A DNA stretch of 64,000 nt, from positions 1 through 64,000 of the forward strand of contig JAFDWO010000037.1 of NCBI GenBank assembly GCA_018268415.1. The letters are read 5' to 3'. A program made the position numbers and the translations under genes. Under the pieces are notes generated by a model. It made no database searches, was not told where the DNA came from, and saw only the letters and a program-made list of their open reading frames with translations. Numbering within the stretch: the first letter of the stretch is position 1; each line of letters starts with the position of its first letter. This DNA is from Actinomycetota bacterium. Lineage in GTDB: Bacteria > Actinomycetota > Thermoleophilia > Solirubrobacterales > 70-9. Of the stretch, positions 27,662 through 36,866 are shown piece after piece.

Positions 27662-29350
27662 GTGCCAAGCCACGACGTACTCGTCATAGGGGCCGGGCTC
27701 GCCGGCCAGCGGGCCGCCCTCGCAGCCGCAGAGCAGGGCGTTTCCGTGGGGATCGTTTCGAAGGTTCACCCCGTCCGCTCCCATTCAAACGCCGCTCAGG
27801 GCGGCATCAACGCGGCTCTCAACCCTGATGACACGTGGGAGTCCCACGCGTTCGACACCGTGAAGGGCTCCGATTACCTGGGCGACCAGGACGCGATCGA
27901 AGTCATGGCCCGTGAGGCCCCCGAAGAAATCCTCCACATGGAGCACCTCGGGGTCACCTTCCACCGCAACGAGGAAGGCAAGCTCGGGACCCGCGCGTTC
28001 GGCGGCGCCTCCGCCGCCCGCACGTACTACGTCGCCGACATCACCGGCCAGGCGATCATGCACGTGCTCTACGAGCAGCTGATGAAATATTCGGAGCAGA
28101 TCACCCGCTACGAGGAGTGGTTCAGCTCCTCCCTGGCGATCGACGAGAACGGTGAGTGCTGCGGGGTCGTTACCCGCAACGTCGCCGACGGCTCGATGGA
28201 ACTCTTCCAGGCCAAATCGGTGATCCTCGCGACCGGCGGCAGCGGCCAGATCTGGAAGCCGACCACCAACGCCCTGATCTGCACCGGCGACGGCATCGCG
28301 ATGGCCTACCGGGTCGGCGCCAAGCTGATGGACATGGAGATGATCCAGTACCACCCGACCACGCTGGCGGGCAAGGGCTTCCTGATCACCGAGGGTGCCC
28401 GTGGTGAGGGCGCCCTGCTCCTGAACAAGAACGGCGAACGCTTCATGGAGAAGTACGCGCCGAACAAGATGGAGCTCGCCTCGCGCGACGTCGTCTCCCG
28501 CGCCGAGCAGACCGAGATCAACGAGGGCCGCGGCTTCCCCGACGGGACCGTCGCGCTCGACATCACCGTGGTGCCGAAAAAGCGCATCCACGAGGCGCTC
28601 CGCGAGATCGTCCTCGTCGGCCGTGACTTTGCCGGCGTCGACATCACCCGCGAACCGATCCACATCAAGCCGGGTAACCATTACACGATGGGCGGGGTCA
28701 AGACCGACGTCGAGGGCCGCACCGACATCCCCGGCCTCTACGCCGCGGGCGAGGTGGCCTGCGTCTCCGTCCACGGCGGCAACCGGCTCGGCGCCAACTC
28801 GCTGCTCGACACGCTGATCTTCGGCAAGCACTCCGGCCGCGACGCCGCGGCGCGGGCGCTGCGGACCGACTGGTCGAAGCCCTCCGGCAAGGTGCTGGAG
28901 GACGAGCAGGCGATGGTCGACGACATCAACGGCCGCGAGAAGGGCTCCGGCCGGCGCGTCTCGGAGATCAAGCTCGAGCTGGGCCAGACGATGGACGCGA
29001 AAGTCGCCGTGTTCCGCGACGAGGCGGGCATCACCGAAGCGCTGGAGACGGTGCGCCGCCTCAAGGAGGAGGCGAAGACCGCCTACATCGACGACCACGG
29101 TCAGGTCTTCAACCAGGACCTGATGGGCGCGATCGAGCTCGGCTACATGCTCGACTGCGCCGAGTGCTCCTGCATCGGCGCGCTGGAGCGCAAGGAGAGC
29201 CGCGGCGCCCAGTACCGCACCGATTACCCGGAGCGCAACGACGAGGAGTGGCTCAAACACATCAACCTCGAGAAGACCGAGGACGGCCCGGAGATCTCTT
29301 ACTCAGAGGTCACGATCACCCAGTGGCAACCGGAAGCGAGGACGTACTGA
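27662..29350 (+). CDS. sdhA: Succinate dehydrogenase/fumarate reductase flavoprotein subunit
   Basis: The 562-residue subunit oxidises succinate. It has the FAD motif [15 protein letters not shown], the flavinylation His41 in [19 protein letters not shown], the active-site THPITL-like [10 protein letters not shown] and [15 protein letters not shown]. The GTG start at 27662 is close to the family start. Its stop overlaps the sdhB start by 1 nt (TGATG). It is the first gene of a three-gene sdhA-sdhB-hdrB-like operon without a cytochrome b gene. Confidence 0.96.
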   Translation: MPSHDVLVIGAGLAGQRAALAAAEQGVSVGIVSKVHPVRSHSNAAQGGINAALNPDDTWESHAFDTVKGSDYLGDQDAIEVMAREAPEEILHMEHLGVTFHRNEEGKLGTRAFGGASAARTYYVADITGQAIMHVLYEQLMKYSEQITRYEEWFSSSLAIDENGECCGVVTRNVADGSMELFQAKSVILATGGSGQIWKPTTNALICTGDGIAMAYRVGAKLMDMEMIQYHPTTLAGKGFLITEGARGEGALLLNKNGERFMEKYAPNKMELASRDVVSRAEQTEINEGRGFPDGTVALDITVVPKKRIHEALREIVLVGRDFAGVDITREPIHIKPGNHYTMGGVKTDVEGRTDIPGLYAAGEVACVSVHGGNRLGANSLLDTLIFGKHSGRDAAARALRTDWSKPSGKVLEDEQAMVDDINGREKGSGRRVSEIKLELGQTMDAKVAVFRDEAGITEALETVRRLKEEAKTAYIDDHGQVFNQDLMGAIELGYMLDCAECSCIGALERKESRGAQYRTDYPERNDEEWLKHINLEKTEDGPEISYSEVTITQWQPEARTY

Positions 29351-30513
29351 TGGCCGACTACACGATCAAAGTCAGGCGCTACCAGCCGGAGAGCGGCGAT
29401 CCCGCGTACTGGGAGGAGTTCAACGTCGAGCTCGATCCCTCGCTGTCGGTCCTCGACGGCCTGCTGCAGGCCAAGGACCGCGACGACGGCTCGCTGGCGG
29501 TGCGCTGCTCCTGCCGGGCGGCGATCTGCGGCTCCTGCGGGATGAAGATCAACGGTAAGTCCGGGCTCGGCTGCCAGACCCAGATCGGCGAGGCCCAGGA
29601 GGCTGCCGACAAGAAGGCGTCGGCCGTCGGCGGCGAGTCCGAGGGCAACGTGATCGTGATCGAGCCGATGGGCAACCAGCCGGTGATCAAGGACCTGGTC
29701 ACCGACATGGAGTCGACCCACTGGACCAAGTTCCGCCGCGTCACGCCCTGGCTCCTCCCCCACGGCGAGCCGCCCGAGCGCGAGTACATCGTCGAGCCGG
29801 AATCGATGGTCGACATCACCCAGTCGATGGCCTGCATCCAGTGCGGCGCCTGCGTCTCCTCCTGCCTCTCGATGGAAGCCGACCCGCTCTTCATCGGCCC
29901 GGCGGCCCTCGCCAAGGCCTACCGCTTCGTCGGCGACCCGCGCGACGCGGAGACCCTGGAGCGCCTCACCGACCTGGCCAAGGATCCGCACGGGATCTAC
30001 GACTGCACGCACTGCTTCAGCTGCGTCGACGCCTGCCCCAAGGGCGTGGCGCCGATGGACCAGATCATGCGCCTGCGTCGCAAAGCCGGCGAGCACGGCA
30101 TCGAGGACCCGAACTCCGGGCATGCCCACGAGATGGCCTTCGTCAACATCATCGAGAAGAAGGGCACCCTCGACGAGAGCCTCCTGCTGCAGGAGTCCTT
30201 CGCCCCCGGCGTCCTCGGCAAGCTGATGCCGTCGAAACGGGCGATCAAGGAAATGATCGGCTCCCTGCCGACCGCGATCCGTGGCATCAAGACCGGCAAG
30301 ATGCGCTCGCTGCCGAAGCTGATCCCCGGCGTCCACCACAAGCTCCCGGGCGGTGCCCAGGACGACGTGAAGGCGATCTACAAGCGCGCCGAGGAGTCGA
30401 ACATCGAATTCAACCTGTACATCAAGGGCGAGGAGGGCGACCAGGAGGCCGCCGTCGAGGAGCGCCTCGAGCCTGCCGCCGCCCCGGGAGCCGAGGAGGC
30501 CTCCAATGGCTGA
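29350..30513 (+). CDS. sdhB: Succinate dehydrogenase iron-sulfur subunit, C-terminally extended
   Basis: The 387-residue protein carries the 2Fe-2S ligands [11 protein letters not shown] (Cys55, Cys60, Cys63) and Cys75, and two further Cys clusters [11 protein letters not shown] from Cys162 and [14 protein letters not shown] from Cys219. Standard SdhB is about 235-260 residues; here about 130 more residues follow, ending in an acidic Glu/Ala tail. The second cluster has a full CxxCxxCxxxCP ferredoxin pattern, as in class E (archaeal/epsilonproteobacterial) enzymes that carry two 4Fe-4S clusters in place of a 3Fe-4S. It overlaps the next gene by 8 nt, indicating tight coupling. Confidence 0.94.
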   Translation: MADYTIKVRRYQPESGDPAYWEEFNVELDPSLSVLDGLLQAKDRDDGSLAVRCSCRAAICGSCGMKINGKSGLGCQTQIGEAQEAADKKASAVGGESEGNVIVIEPMGNQPVIKDLVTDMESTHWTKFRRVTPWLLPHGEPPEREYIVEPESMVDITQSMACIQCGACVSSCLSMEADPLFIGPAALAKAYRFVGDPRDAETLERLTDLAKDPHGIYDCTHCFSCVDACPKGVAPMDQIMRLRRKAGEHGIEDPNSGHAHEMAFVNIIEKKGTLDESLLLQESFAPGVLGKLMPSKRAIKEMIGSLPTAIRGIKTGKMRSLPKLIPGVHHKLPGGAQDDVKAIYKRAEESNIEFNLYIKGEEGDQEAAVEERLEPAAAPGAEEASNG

Positions 30514-31417
30514 TCAGATCAAAGTCGCCTACTGGCCCGGCTGCGTCTCGCGCGGCTTCACGCCCGAGCTGCACGGCTCGATGGCGCTGGTCGCGCAGAA
30601 GCTCGGCATCGAGCTGGTCGAACTCGACCGCGCCAACTGCAGCGGCGCCGGCGTGATCGCCGAGCACAACCAGGAGCTCGCCGACACGCTGAACGCGCGC
30701 ACCTTCGCGCTCGCCCAGCAGACCGGCCTCTCGATGATGAACATTTGCTCGACCTGCCAGGGCGCGCAGTCGGAGTGCCAGCAGCGCCTCGACGCCGACT
30801 CCGGCTACCGGGCGCACATCAACGAGGTGCTCTCCGGCCAGGGCCTCTCCTACGAGAAGTCGGCCGACGGCTCCTGGAACAACAAAAACTTCCTCTGGCT
30901 GCTGGTCGAGGATTATGGGCTCGACCGCCTCGCCGACCAGGTGAAGCGGCCGCTCTCCGGCCTCCGCGTCGGGCCCTTCTACGGCTGCTACATCGTGCGG
31001 CCGAAGGAGCGCCTCGGCTACGACAAGTACCCCGACCGCGACATCTACCTGGAGAAGGTCATCGAGGTCCTCGGCGGCCAGATCGTCGAGTACGACGGGG
31101 CACGCAAATGCTGCGGCTTCCCGGTCATCACGATGAACCGCGAGACCTCCCTGACCCAGGCGGGCACCCACGTCGGCGACGCGATCGACGCCGGCGCCGA
31201 CTGCCTCGTCACCCCCTGCCCCCTCTGCCACCTGAACCTGGACATGCAGCAGCCGGAGGCGGCCAAGGTCGTCAACCGCGATCTCGGCCTCGCCGTCCTG
31301 CACCTCCCCCAACTGGTCGGCCTGGCCCTCGGCGCGACGCCGAAGGAACTGGGCATGAACAAGCACATCGCCTCGACCAAGTGGGTCGAGGAGCGCCTCA
31401 CCGCGGTTCCCGCCTAG
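30506..31417 (+). CDS. Heterodisulfide-reductase-B-like (SdhE-type) subunit
   Basis: The 303-residue protein has two CCG (DUF224) domains as in HdrB, GlpC and the SdhE subunit of class E succinate dehydrogenases. The second is complete: Cys202-Cys203 in KCCGFP and Cys238/Cys241 in CPLCH. In the first, the pattern is Cys13, Cys45 followed by Ser (CSGAGV instead of CCG), Cys81 and Cys84, so one ligand is replaced. Such subunits anchor the complex at the membrane through amphipathic helices and pass electrons to quinone. GAGGAGG inside sdhB serves as its ribosome site. Its place after sdhAB supports the SdhE role over a free heterodisulfide reductase. Confidence 0.88.
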   Translation: MADQIKVAYWPGCVSRGFTPELHGSMALVAQKLGIELVELDRANCSGAGVIAEHNQELADTLNARTFALAQQTGLSMMNICSTCQGAQSECQQRLDADSGYRAHINEVLSGQGLSYEKSADGSWNNKNFLWLLVEDYGLDRLADQVKRPLSGLRVGPFYGCYIVRPKERLGYDKYPDRDIYLEKVIEVLGGQIVEYDGARKCCGFPVITMNRETSLTQAGTHVGDAIDAGADCLVTPCPLCHLNLDMQQPEAAKVVNRDLGLAVLHLPQLVGLALGATPKELGMNKHIASTKWVEERLTAVPA

Positions 31418-31475
31418 GGACCACGGGAGTTCGCGAGGCGGGGCCGTCGAGGCGACGAGCCCCTCGCACCTCGTG

Positions 31476-31526
31476 GGTTGATGGGCCGGAAACTCAAGCT
31501 GAGCTTGAGTTTCCGGCCCATCAACC
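31476..31526. repeat. 49-bp palindrome family C, copy 2
   Basis: The 49-bp core 31477-31525 (GTTGATGGGCCGG to CCGGCCCATCAAC) is an almost loop-less palindrome with 25-bp arms extending to 31476-31526. It is 59 bp past the sdh operon end and could be its terminator. Confidence 0.9.
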
Positions 31527-31782
31527 GTGGCACCAGGCCAGCGCGGGATCCGAGGCGGCCCGCGACCCGCAGGCCGCATCCTCGGCCGGGCGTCCGAAGT
31601 GTGTCCTGGGACGGGAGACCGAGGGGACAAGCCGTCACACGGATAGGACAAAGTTCGACTTCCGTGAAGGTTTCGCCGGGGGTCGGATCCGGGACGTCGC
31701 CGTCGTGACGAAGACGCCGGGAACGTCACTCTTCGCGGCCTTCCGGGACCCGTTTCCGGCCCGGGATCCAGGAGCCCGAGAC

Positions 31783-31830
31783 GCGCGGTCGACCTTACCC
31801 ACCTAAAACGGGGGGTAAGGTCGACCGCGC
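31783..31830. repeat. Family D hairpin, third stem type
   Basis: 18-bp perfect arms GCGCGGTCGACCTTACCC (31783-31800) and complement (31813-31830) with a 12-nt loop. It occupies the D position of the block, but the stem is unrelated to D1. Confidence 0.85.
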
Positions 31831-31917
31831 GATCGCGACCCATGAGGAAGTCGGGAGGAACCGTGGAGTTCCCGGAGTCTTCCCGACGCGTCACGGACCC
31901 TCCACCGGTTTCATACC

Positions 31918-31947
31918 CGGCCGTCTCGGCCACGGCCACAGCCTGCC
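31918..31947. repeat. Truncated family B hairpin
   Basis: The left arm (31918-31937) and ten bases of the loop (ACAGCCTGCC) are present; the right arm is missing and the sequence changes to CGGGCAGTCACTGG. This marks a breakpoint inside the hairpin. Confidence 0.75.
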
Positions 31948-32075
31948 CGGGCAGTCACTGGTTATAAGAAACTGCGGGTTCTTTGGTCGGGAGTTTTTCG
32001 AACGCGAGATTGTGTTAATCCCGTGAACATTTGAAGCATTCTCGGCGCCTATCCCTCATACTTGACGCGCAGAGC

Positions 32076-32543
32076 ATGAGCCCCGCGGTCGAGCAGATTC
32101 GTAAGACGGTCGAAGAGCGGATTCGTGAGTTGCGGCCCGTGATCGACGAGCTGGAGCAGCTCCAGGGCATCCTCTCCCTCCTCGAAGGCGAGGAGGTCAC
32201 GCGCAAAGGCGAAGACGCCCCGTCCGACGGCCTCGCCGCCCTCCTGGCCCAGGCCGGCATCGACGCCGACGCGACCTCCCGCCAGCCGATTCGCCGCTCG
32301 CGCCGCGGTACCAAACCGGGCCGCGACGGCCGCGCCCCCCAGGGCGCCAACAAGCAGCTGATCATCGAAGCGGTGATGCAGGACCCCGGCGTCACCGCCA
32401 CCGAAATCGCCGAGCGCACCGGCGTCAAGCGCACCGTCGTCTCCGCGACGATCAACCGCCTCAAGCGCAACGGCGAGCTCGAGCCCCTCGGCCAAGGCGT
32501 CCGCGTCCCCAGCGGCCGCCGCCTCGCCGCCCTCGCCCAGTAG
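32076..32543 (+). CDS. Small coiled-coil/basic-linker/winged-helix protein, second copy of the plan
   Basis: The 155-residue protein begins with a coiled coil (5-40, VEQIRKTVEERIRELRPVID), has a middle segment with a basic linker RRSRRGTKPGRDGR (about 76-89), and ends in a winged helix (95-150) with VTATEIAERTGVKRTVVSATI. The plan matches the protein at 19474, though sequence identity is low. Either could be a nucleoid-associated or architectural regulator. ATG at 32076 is preferred to an in-frame TTG at 32031; neither has a clear ribosome site. It is flanked on both sides by composite repeat blocks. Confidence 0.8.
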   Translation: MSPAVEQIRKTVEERIRELRPVIDELEQLQGILSLLEGEEVTRKGEDAPSDGLAALLAQAGIDADATSRQPIRRSRRGTKPGRDGRAPQGANKQLIIEAVMQDPGVTATEIAERTGVKRTVVSATINRLKRNGELEPLGQGVRVPSGRRLAALAQ

Positions 32544-32706
32544 CCGCGACGTCCGCGAGCGGCCCGGCGGTTGATTGCGGGCGTGGCGCCCGTCCGAGGT
32601 GCGGCGCGGGGGCGCGTAGCGCCCCGGCCCCGGCCTCCCACCGTCCGAGATGACGCGCGGCGGCGCGTGGCGCCGCGACCCCGGCGCCCCGGACCCGTCC
32701 GAGTTG

Positions 32707-32766
32707 CGTCCCGGGCGCCTCATGGCGGTCCTGGCAGGCTGTGACCGCCATGAGGCGCCCGGGACG
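32707..32766. repeat. Hairpin family A, copy 4
   Basis: 24-bp perfect arms (32707-32730, 32743-32766) with loop CTGGCAGGCTGT; the inner bases are the GGCGGTC/GACCGCC variant also seen in copy 2. Confidence 0.9.
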
Positions 32767-33056
32767 GGAGGGGGTCGTGGGGAGGGCGGGTACAGGGACG
32801 GGAGGGGTTCGTAGGGAAGAGAGCACAGGGATGTGAGGGGGTCGTGGGGAGGCGGGCACGGGGACGGGAGGGGGTCGTGAAAAAGACGACACAGGGATGA
32901 GGGGAGACACAGGGACGTCACGAAGTAGGACCTCCGTGACGGGTCCGTGCGGGAGGGGCCACACCCCGCCCCGATCGGTGACGAGGATGCCGGGAACGTC
33001 ACATTCTCGGGAGCCTTCGGTCTCTTTCCGGGCCTGGATCGGAGGGTCGAATACAC

Positions 33057-33100
33057 GCTGCGTGTTTTGACCCCCCTATACGGTGGAAAACCCACGCAGC
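33057..33100. repeat. Family D position, decayed hairpin
   Basis: GCTGCGTGTTTTGACC (33057-33072) faces GGTGGAAAACCCACGCAGC (33082-33100): the outer GCTGCGTG pairs, the inner part only with bulges. Flanks match the other D sites. Confidence 0.6.
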
Positions 33101-33245
33101 GCGTCCGTGACGGTTGGACAACACGGGAGGAGGCGTCTGGTTCCCTACGTCTTCGTGACGGGGTCGCTCCTCCGTGATGGATCCGTCACGGATCCGTGGC
33201 GCTCCCGTGGGTTTCCCGTGGGCCTTCCTCCACCGCTTTCATACC

Positions 33246-33297
33246 CGGCCGTCTCGGCCACGGCCACAGCCTGCCAGGGCCGTGGACGAGACGGCCG
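33246..33297. repeat. Hairpin family B, copy 4
   Basis: 20-bp arms with one mismatch (33246-33265, 33278-33297) and loop ACAGCCTGCCAG. Confidence 0.88.
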
Positions 33298-33511
33298 CAT
33301 CCCTTGTCGCCACAGGCGCCAGCTCGAGGGGGTCGGGGGCCTTCGCCCACGGGCGACAGCCTGGGAAGGCCGCGGATCTGAGCGGGCGCCAGCCCGCGGG
33401 GTCCACCTGCCTTTCCCGCGGGCGGCAGCTTCAAGAGGTCCCATCCCTTCCCGGGCGACAGCTCGAGGGGGCCGGGCCCTTCCCCCCGGCGCCACCGGCC
33501 GCGCCACACCG

Positions 33512-33560
33512 GTTGATGGGCCGAAAACTCAACTATGTCTTGGGTTTTCGGCCCATCAAC
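33512..33560. repeat. 49-bp palindrome family C, copy 3
   Basis: From GTTGATGGGCCG to CGGCCCATCAAC, exactly 49 bp, arms of about 20 bp with small central differences. Confidence 0.88.
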
Positions 33561-33780
33561 ATCGGGGTCGGGAGGAAGTGTGGCGCGGATGAGGTCGGCT
33601 AGGCGAGCATCACCGGCAACAGGGCGTCTCTTCCCAGGGCCCGATCCTTACGGCGCGGAACTCGCGCGCCGGCGATCTAGCGTTGCAGGCGGGGCGAGCA
33701 CGAGGTGGACCGTGATGGTCACGATCATGCCGGGCCACCAAATCGTCGAAAGTGGAACATCGCGGTGAGCGTGTGGACGG

Positions 33781-34074
33781 TTAGAGGCCGAGGACTTTGT
33801 AGATCACGGCTCCTGCGATCGACATCACACCGCCGGCTACGATCTTGTCCCACCTGGCGAGCCGAGCGTCGATCTTGTCGAACCGAACGTCGACCTCGTT
33901 CAGCCGTTCATTCAGTTGCTGTTTCGTGGCTACTTTCTCGAACCGTTCGTCCACCTTGTCGAAGCGGGCTTCGACCTTGTCTTCGAATCGCTCGAACCGG
34001 TCTTCAAATCGACCAACGCGATCGGAGAGATCGTCGATGCGCTTTTCGGTAGAGCTCGCCTCCATCACACTCAC
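33781..34074 (-). CDS. Small tail-anchored coiled-coil protein
   Basis: The 97-residue protein has a long heptad-type coiled coil (about 10-72) with repeated (R/K)F(E/D)(D/K)(K/R) units such as RFEDRFERFEDKVEARF and RLNEVDVRFDKIDARL, and ends in one hydrophobic segment (77-95, KIVAGGVMSIAGAVIYKVL). It resembles small phage-type and bacterial coiled-coil membrane proteins of no known function. The start could be the ATG at 34074 or the in-frame ATG three codons later. It stands alone next to a repeat block. Confidence 0.75.
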   Translation of the reverse strand: MSVMEASSTEKRIDDLSDRVGRFEDRFERFEDKVEARFDKVDERFEKVATKQQLNERLNEVDVRFDKIDARLARWDKIVAGGVMSIAGAVIYKVLGL

Positions 34075-34153
34075 GGAGGGACTGTAGGAGGAGGGCCGCC
34101 CCCATGGGAAACGGAAGTGGAACCTTTGGGTTAAGACTCGAGGAGGCCGGCGC

Positions 34154-35194
34154 TCAGCGCCGACTCAGCAGCCAGCCGCGGTCGACCAGGAGCTCGGCCA
34201 CCTGGACGGCGTTGGTGGCAGCACCCTTGCGGAGGTTGTCGCCGGCAACCCAGATGTTGAGGGTGCGCTCGTGGCTGGGGTCGCGCCGGATGCGACCGAC
34301 GAGGACGTCGTCCTGGCCGGCGGCGTCGATGGCGAGGGGGTAATCGGCGGCAGCGGGGTTGTCGATGACCTGGACGCCGACGGATTCGGCGAGCAGGGAC
34401 CGACAATCCTCGGGCGAAAGGTCCTCGCGCGTCTGCAGGTTGATCGACTCCGAGTGGCCGACGAAGACAGGGACGCGGGCGCAGGTGGCGGAGATGCCGA
34501 CCTCCTCGCCGAAGCCGAGGATCTTGCGCGTCTCGGCCATCACCTTGCGCTCCTCGGTCGTGTAGTCGTCGCCGTCCTTGAAGCTCTCCACCTGAGGCAG
34601 CACGTTGAAGGCGATCTGACGCGGGTAGACCGCGGGCGCGGGCGGGTCTTCGTCGGCGAGGATCGCCCGCGCCTGGGCGCGCAACTCTTCGATCGCCTTC
34701 TGGCCGGTCCCGGAGACCGCCTGGTAGCTGGAGACGATCAGCCGCTCCAGCCCGACCGCGCGATGGATCGGCGCCAGCGCCATCAGCGCCGTCATCGTGG
34801 TGCAGTTCGGGTTGGCGACGATGCCCCGGTGGTTCTCGGCGGCCTCGTCGTTGACGCCCGCGACGACCAGCGGCACCTCGTCGTGCATGCGCCAGTAGGA
34901 AGTGTTGTCGACCACGGTCGCCCCCGCCTCGACGAAGCGCGGCGACCACTCGGCGCTGACCGCGCCACCCGGCGAGGACAACACCACGTCGATGCCCTGG
35001 ATCGTCTCGGCGTTCAGCGGCTGCACGGTCAGCGTGCCGCCACCCCACTCCAGCTCCTTGCCCGCCGAGCGCTCCGACGCGTACCCCACCACCTCGCGCG
35101 CCGGGAAGCCGCGCTCGTGGAGCAGCCGCAGGATCGTCGACCCGACCGCACCGGTCGCGCCCATCACCCCGACTCTGTAGCCGTCGCCCGCCAT
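34154..35194 (-). CDS. asd: Aspartate-semialdehyde dehydrogenase
   Basis: The 346-residue enzyme reduces aspartyl phosphate to the semialdehyde in lysine, threonine, methionine and diaminopimelate synthesis. The NADP motif GATGAVGST is at 12-20 and the catalytic Cys131 is in ANPNCTT; the substrate-binding SSYQAVSGTG and late SESINLQT segments follow. The ATG at 35194 matches the family start. It follows lysC by 13 nt on the same strand, giving a lysC-asd operon as in many actinobacteria. Confidence 0.97.
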   Translation of the reverse strand: MAGDGYRVGVMGATGAVGSTILRLLHERGFPAREVVGYASERSAGKELEWGGGTLTVQPLNAETIQGIDVVLSSPGGAVSAEWSPRFVEAGATVVDNTSYWRMHDEVPLVVAGVNDEAAENHRGIVANPNCTTMTALMALAPIHRAVGLERLIVSSYQAVSGTGQKAIEELRAQARAILADEDPPAPAVYPRQIAFNVLPQVESFKDGDDYTTEERKVMAETRKILGFGEEVGISATCARVPVFVGHSESINLQTREDLSPEDCRSLLAESVGVQVIDNPAAADYPLAIDAAGQDDVLVGRIRRDPSHERTLNIWVAGDNLRKGAATNAVQVAELLVDRGWLLSRR

Positions 35195-35207
35195 CGCTGC
35201 AGGCGTG

Positions 35208-35741
35208 CTAGCCGGCGACCGTCGGCGCCTGGTCGGTGCCCGTCGCATCTTCCGGACGGACCGCGTCGGCGCCCAGCTCGAACGCCGCATGCAGGGCACG
35301 GACCGCGTCGACGACCCGATCCGCGCTGATGACGCAGGAGATCTTGATCGGCGACGTGGAGATCATCTCGATGTTGATCCCCTGCTCGCCAAGCGTCTGG
35401 AAGACTTTCGCCGCGACCCCGGGGTGCGAGCGCATCCCGGCGCCGACGATCGAGACCTTGCCGATCTGCTCTTCGGCCTTCACGCTCACCGCGACGTCGC
35501 CGAGCCTGTCGATCACCTCGCGCGCGACCGGCAGCTCATCGCGGTCGACGGTGAACGAGAGGTCGGCGAGCTGGTCGTCGCCCACCGGCTCGTTCTGGAT
35601 GATCACGTCGACGTTGACGTTGGCGTCGGCGAGCGCGCTGAAGATCCGACCGGCCACGCCCGGCTCGTCGCGGAGGCCGGTCAGCGTGACGCGCGCCTCG
35701 GCGTCGGAATGGGTTACGGCGGTTACGAAAGGTTGCTCCAT
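35208..35741 (-). CDS. Probable internally initiated beta subunit of aspartate kinase
   Basis: In-frame ATG at 35741 ([11 protein letters not shown]) lies at the junction between the kinase and ACT domains, with AGAGGAAGAGACC directly upstream. Translation from it gives a 177-residue ACT-only subunit. Alpha2-beta2 aspartate kinases made this way are established in Corynebacterium glutamicum and Bacillus subtilis. Its use here is inferred from the ribosome site and position. Confidence 0.6.
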   Translation of the reverse strand: MEQPFVTAVTHSDAEARVTLTGLRDEPGVAGRIFSALADANVNVDVIIQNEPVGDDQLADLSFTVDRDELPVAREVIDRLGDVAVSVKAEEQIGKVSIVGAGMRSHPGVAAKVFQTLGEQGINIEMISTSPIKISCVISADRVVDAVRALHAAFELGADAVRPEDATGTDQAPTVAG

Positions 35742-36497
35742 GGTCTCTTCCTCTGACACGACGAGGGTACCGTGACTGTCCTCGAAGCTGCTGCGGCAGT
35801 GGATCCGGACCCCGTGGTTGCGGGCGTACTCGACCGAGCGCAGCTGCAGCACGCGGGCGCCCGAGGCCGCCATCTCCAGCATCTCCTCAAAGGAGACGAT
35901 CGGCAGCTTGCGGGCGTCGGCGACGAGGCGGGGGTCGGCCGAGTAGACCCCGCGAACGTCGGTGTAGATCTCGCAGACGCTGGCCCCCAGCGCCGCGGCG
36001 AGCGCCACCGCGGTGGTGTCGGAACCGCCCCGCCCCAGCGTGGTCACGTCACGGCTTTCGGTCGAAACCCCCTGGAAACCGGCGACGAGGACGATCCGGT
36101 CCTGCTCGAGGGCCTGGCGGATGCGGTCGGCGCGCACGTCGATGATCCGCGCCTTGGTGTGGGACGAATCGGTGACGATCCCCGCCTGCGACCCGGTCAG
36201 CGAGATCGCCTCGTGGCCCATGTCGTGGATCGCCATCGCACAGAGCGCGCAGGAGATCCGCTCACCGGTGGAGAGCAGCATGTCCATCTCGCGGGCCACC
36301 GGGCGATCGGAGATCTCGTGGGCCTGCTCGACCAGCTCGTCGGTCGTCTTGCCGCGCGCCGAGAGCACCGCGACGACGCGGTGACCGGCCTCGCGGGCGG
36401 CGACGATGCGGCCCGCCGCGCGCTTGATCTGCTCGGCGCCGGCGACCGAGGTCCCGCCGAACTTCATCACGACTATGTCCGCCGCCTGATCAGGCAT
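35208..36497 (-). CDS. lysC: Aspartate kinase
   Basis: The 429-residue enzyme phosphorylates aspartate. It has KFGGTSVAG at 12-20, the catalytic region [21 protein letters not shown] and two ACT domains (about 265-420) for feedback control by lysine and threonine, including the QNEP and VSIVGAGM segments. Inside the gene, at codon 253, an ATG is preceded by AGAGGAAGAG, a strong ribosome site, just where the beta subunit starts in Corynebacterium and Bacillus. It is followed by asd in an operon. Confidence 0.97.
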   Translation of the reverse strand: MPDQAADIVVMKFGGTSVAGAEQIKRAAGRIVAAREAGHRVVAVLSARGKTTDELVEQAHEISDRPVAREMDMLLSTGERISCALCAMAIHDMGHEAISLTGSQAGIVTDSSHTKARIIDVRADRIRQALEQDRIVLVAGFQGVSTESRDVTTLGRGGSDTTAVALAAALGASVCEIYTDVRGVYSADPRLVADARKLPIVSFEEMLEMAASGARVLQLRSVEYARNHGVRIHCRSSFEDSHGTLVVSEEETMEQPFVTAVTHSDAEARVTLTGLRDEPGVAGRIFSALADANVNVDVIIQNEPVGDDQLADLSFTVDRDELPVAREVIDRLGDVAVSVKAEEQIGKVSIVGAGMRSHPGVAAKVFQTLGEQGINIEMISTSPIKISCVISADRVVDAVRALHAAFELGADAVRPEDATGTDQAPTVAG

Positions 36498-36518
36498 GGA
36501 GTTGAGGATAGAGAGGAC

Positions 36519-36746
36519 TCAGTTCCCGCCGAGGTTCCCGAGCATCGCCTGTTCGGCCATCCGAATCAGGCCGAGCCCGCTGTGGGGGCGCATATCGCTG
36601 GAGCGGACCCGGACGTGGGAGCCGTGCGGGCCGATCACCTCGACGATGGTGCAGACGTCGCCGATCTCGCAGTCGTCGCCGTAATCGGCCTCGATCGCTT
36701 CCATCTGCTCCGCCACGACTTTGCCGATCTTGCTCTGGTCGAGCAT
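36519..36746 (-). CDS. Small conserved-looking hypothetical protein
   Basis: The 75-residue acidic protein starts MLDQSKIGKVVAEQMEAIEADYG and contains EIGDVCTIVEVIGPHGSHVRVRSS. The ATG at 36746 follows AGGAGGCGTTG, a near-perfect ribosome site, which argues that the gene is real. No transmembrane segment or known motif is seen. It lies 21 bp before lysC on the same strand, so it is probably the first gene of the lysC-asd operon. Confidence 0.75.
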   Translation of the reverse strand: MLDQSKIGKVVAEQMEAIEADYGDDCEIGDVCTIVEVIGPHGSHVRVRSSDMRPHSGLGLIRMAEQAMLGNLGGN

Positions 36747-36866
36747 CAACGCCTCCTGTAGTTAGCCGGTTCCGGCTTGACGATAGCCGTCGCGTACCCC
36801 GCGATCGGCCATTTACGACTCCGTTACAGAGCCGAGGCTCCGCGTCCAATTAGATGTGGGATCGAA

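Larger units (their letters stand above)
31418..32075. repeat. Intergenic composite repeat block 4 (shortened)
   Basis: Region between two genes of the same direction. It holds palindrome C2, then a diverged copy of the conserved segment (GACTTCCGTGAAGG, GACGAAGACGCCGGGAACGTCAC, CCGGCCCGGGA), a D-type hairpin with its own stem (31783-31830), GGGAGGAACCGTGGAGTTCCC, TTTCATACCCGGCC and half of a B hairpin that breaks off in its loop. The last 120 bp, AT-richer than the surroundings, should hold the promoter of the winged-helix gene at 32076. Confidence 0.75.
32544..33780. repeat. Intergenic composite repeat block 5
   Basis: No credible gene lies in this 1.2 kb. Order: CCGTCCGAG units (32590-32705), hairpin A4, GGGAGGGGGTCGTGGGGA units (32765-32895), conserved segment CACGAAGTAGGACCTCCGTGACGG, GATCGGTGACGAGGATGCC and GGGAACGTCAC, an imperfect D-position hairpin (33057-33100), GTTGGACAACACGGGAGG, TTTCATACCCGGCC, hairpin B4, tandem GGCGMCAGC units (33310-33480) and palindrome C3. 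The order equals block 3 in the same direction. The final 180 bp (33601-33780) are less GC-rich and hold nothing I recognise. Confidence 0.8.

Noticed and set aside
33601-33780. Possible gene remnant with frames over 33535-33768
   Set aside because: No ribosome site, no recognisable domain and the frames start inside palindrome C3.
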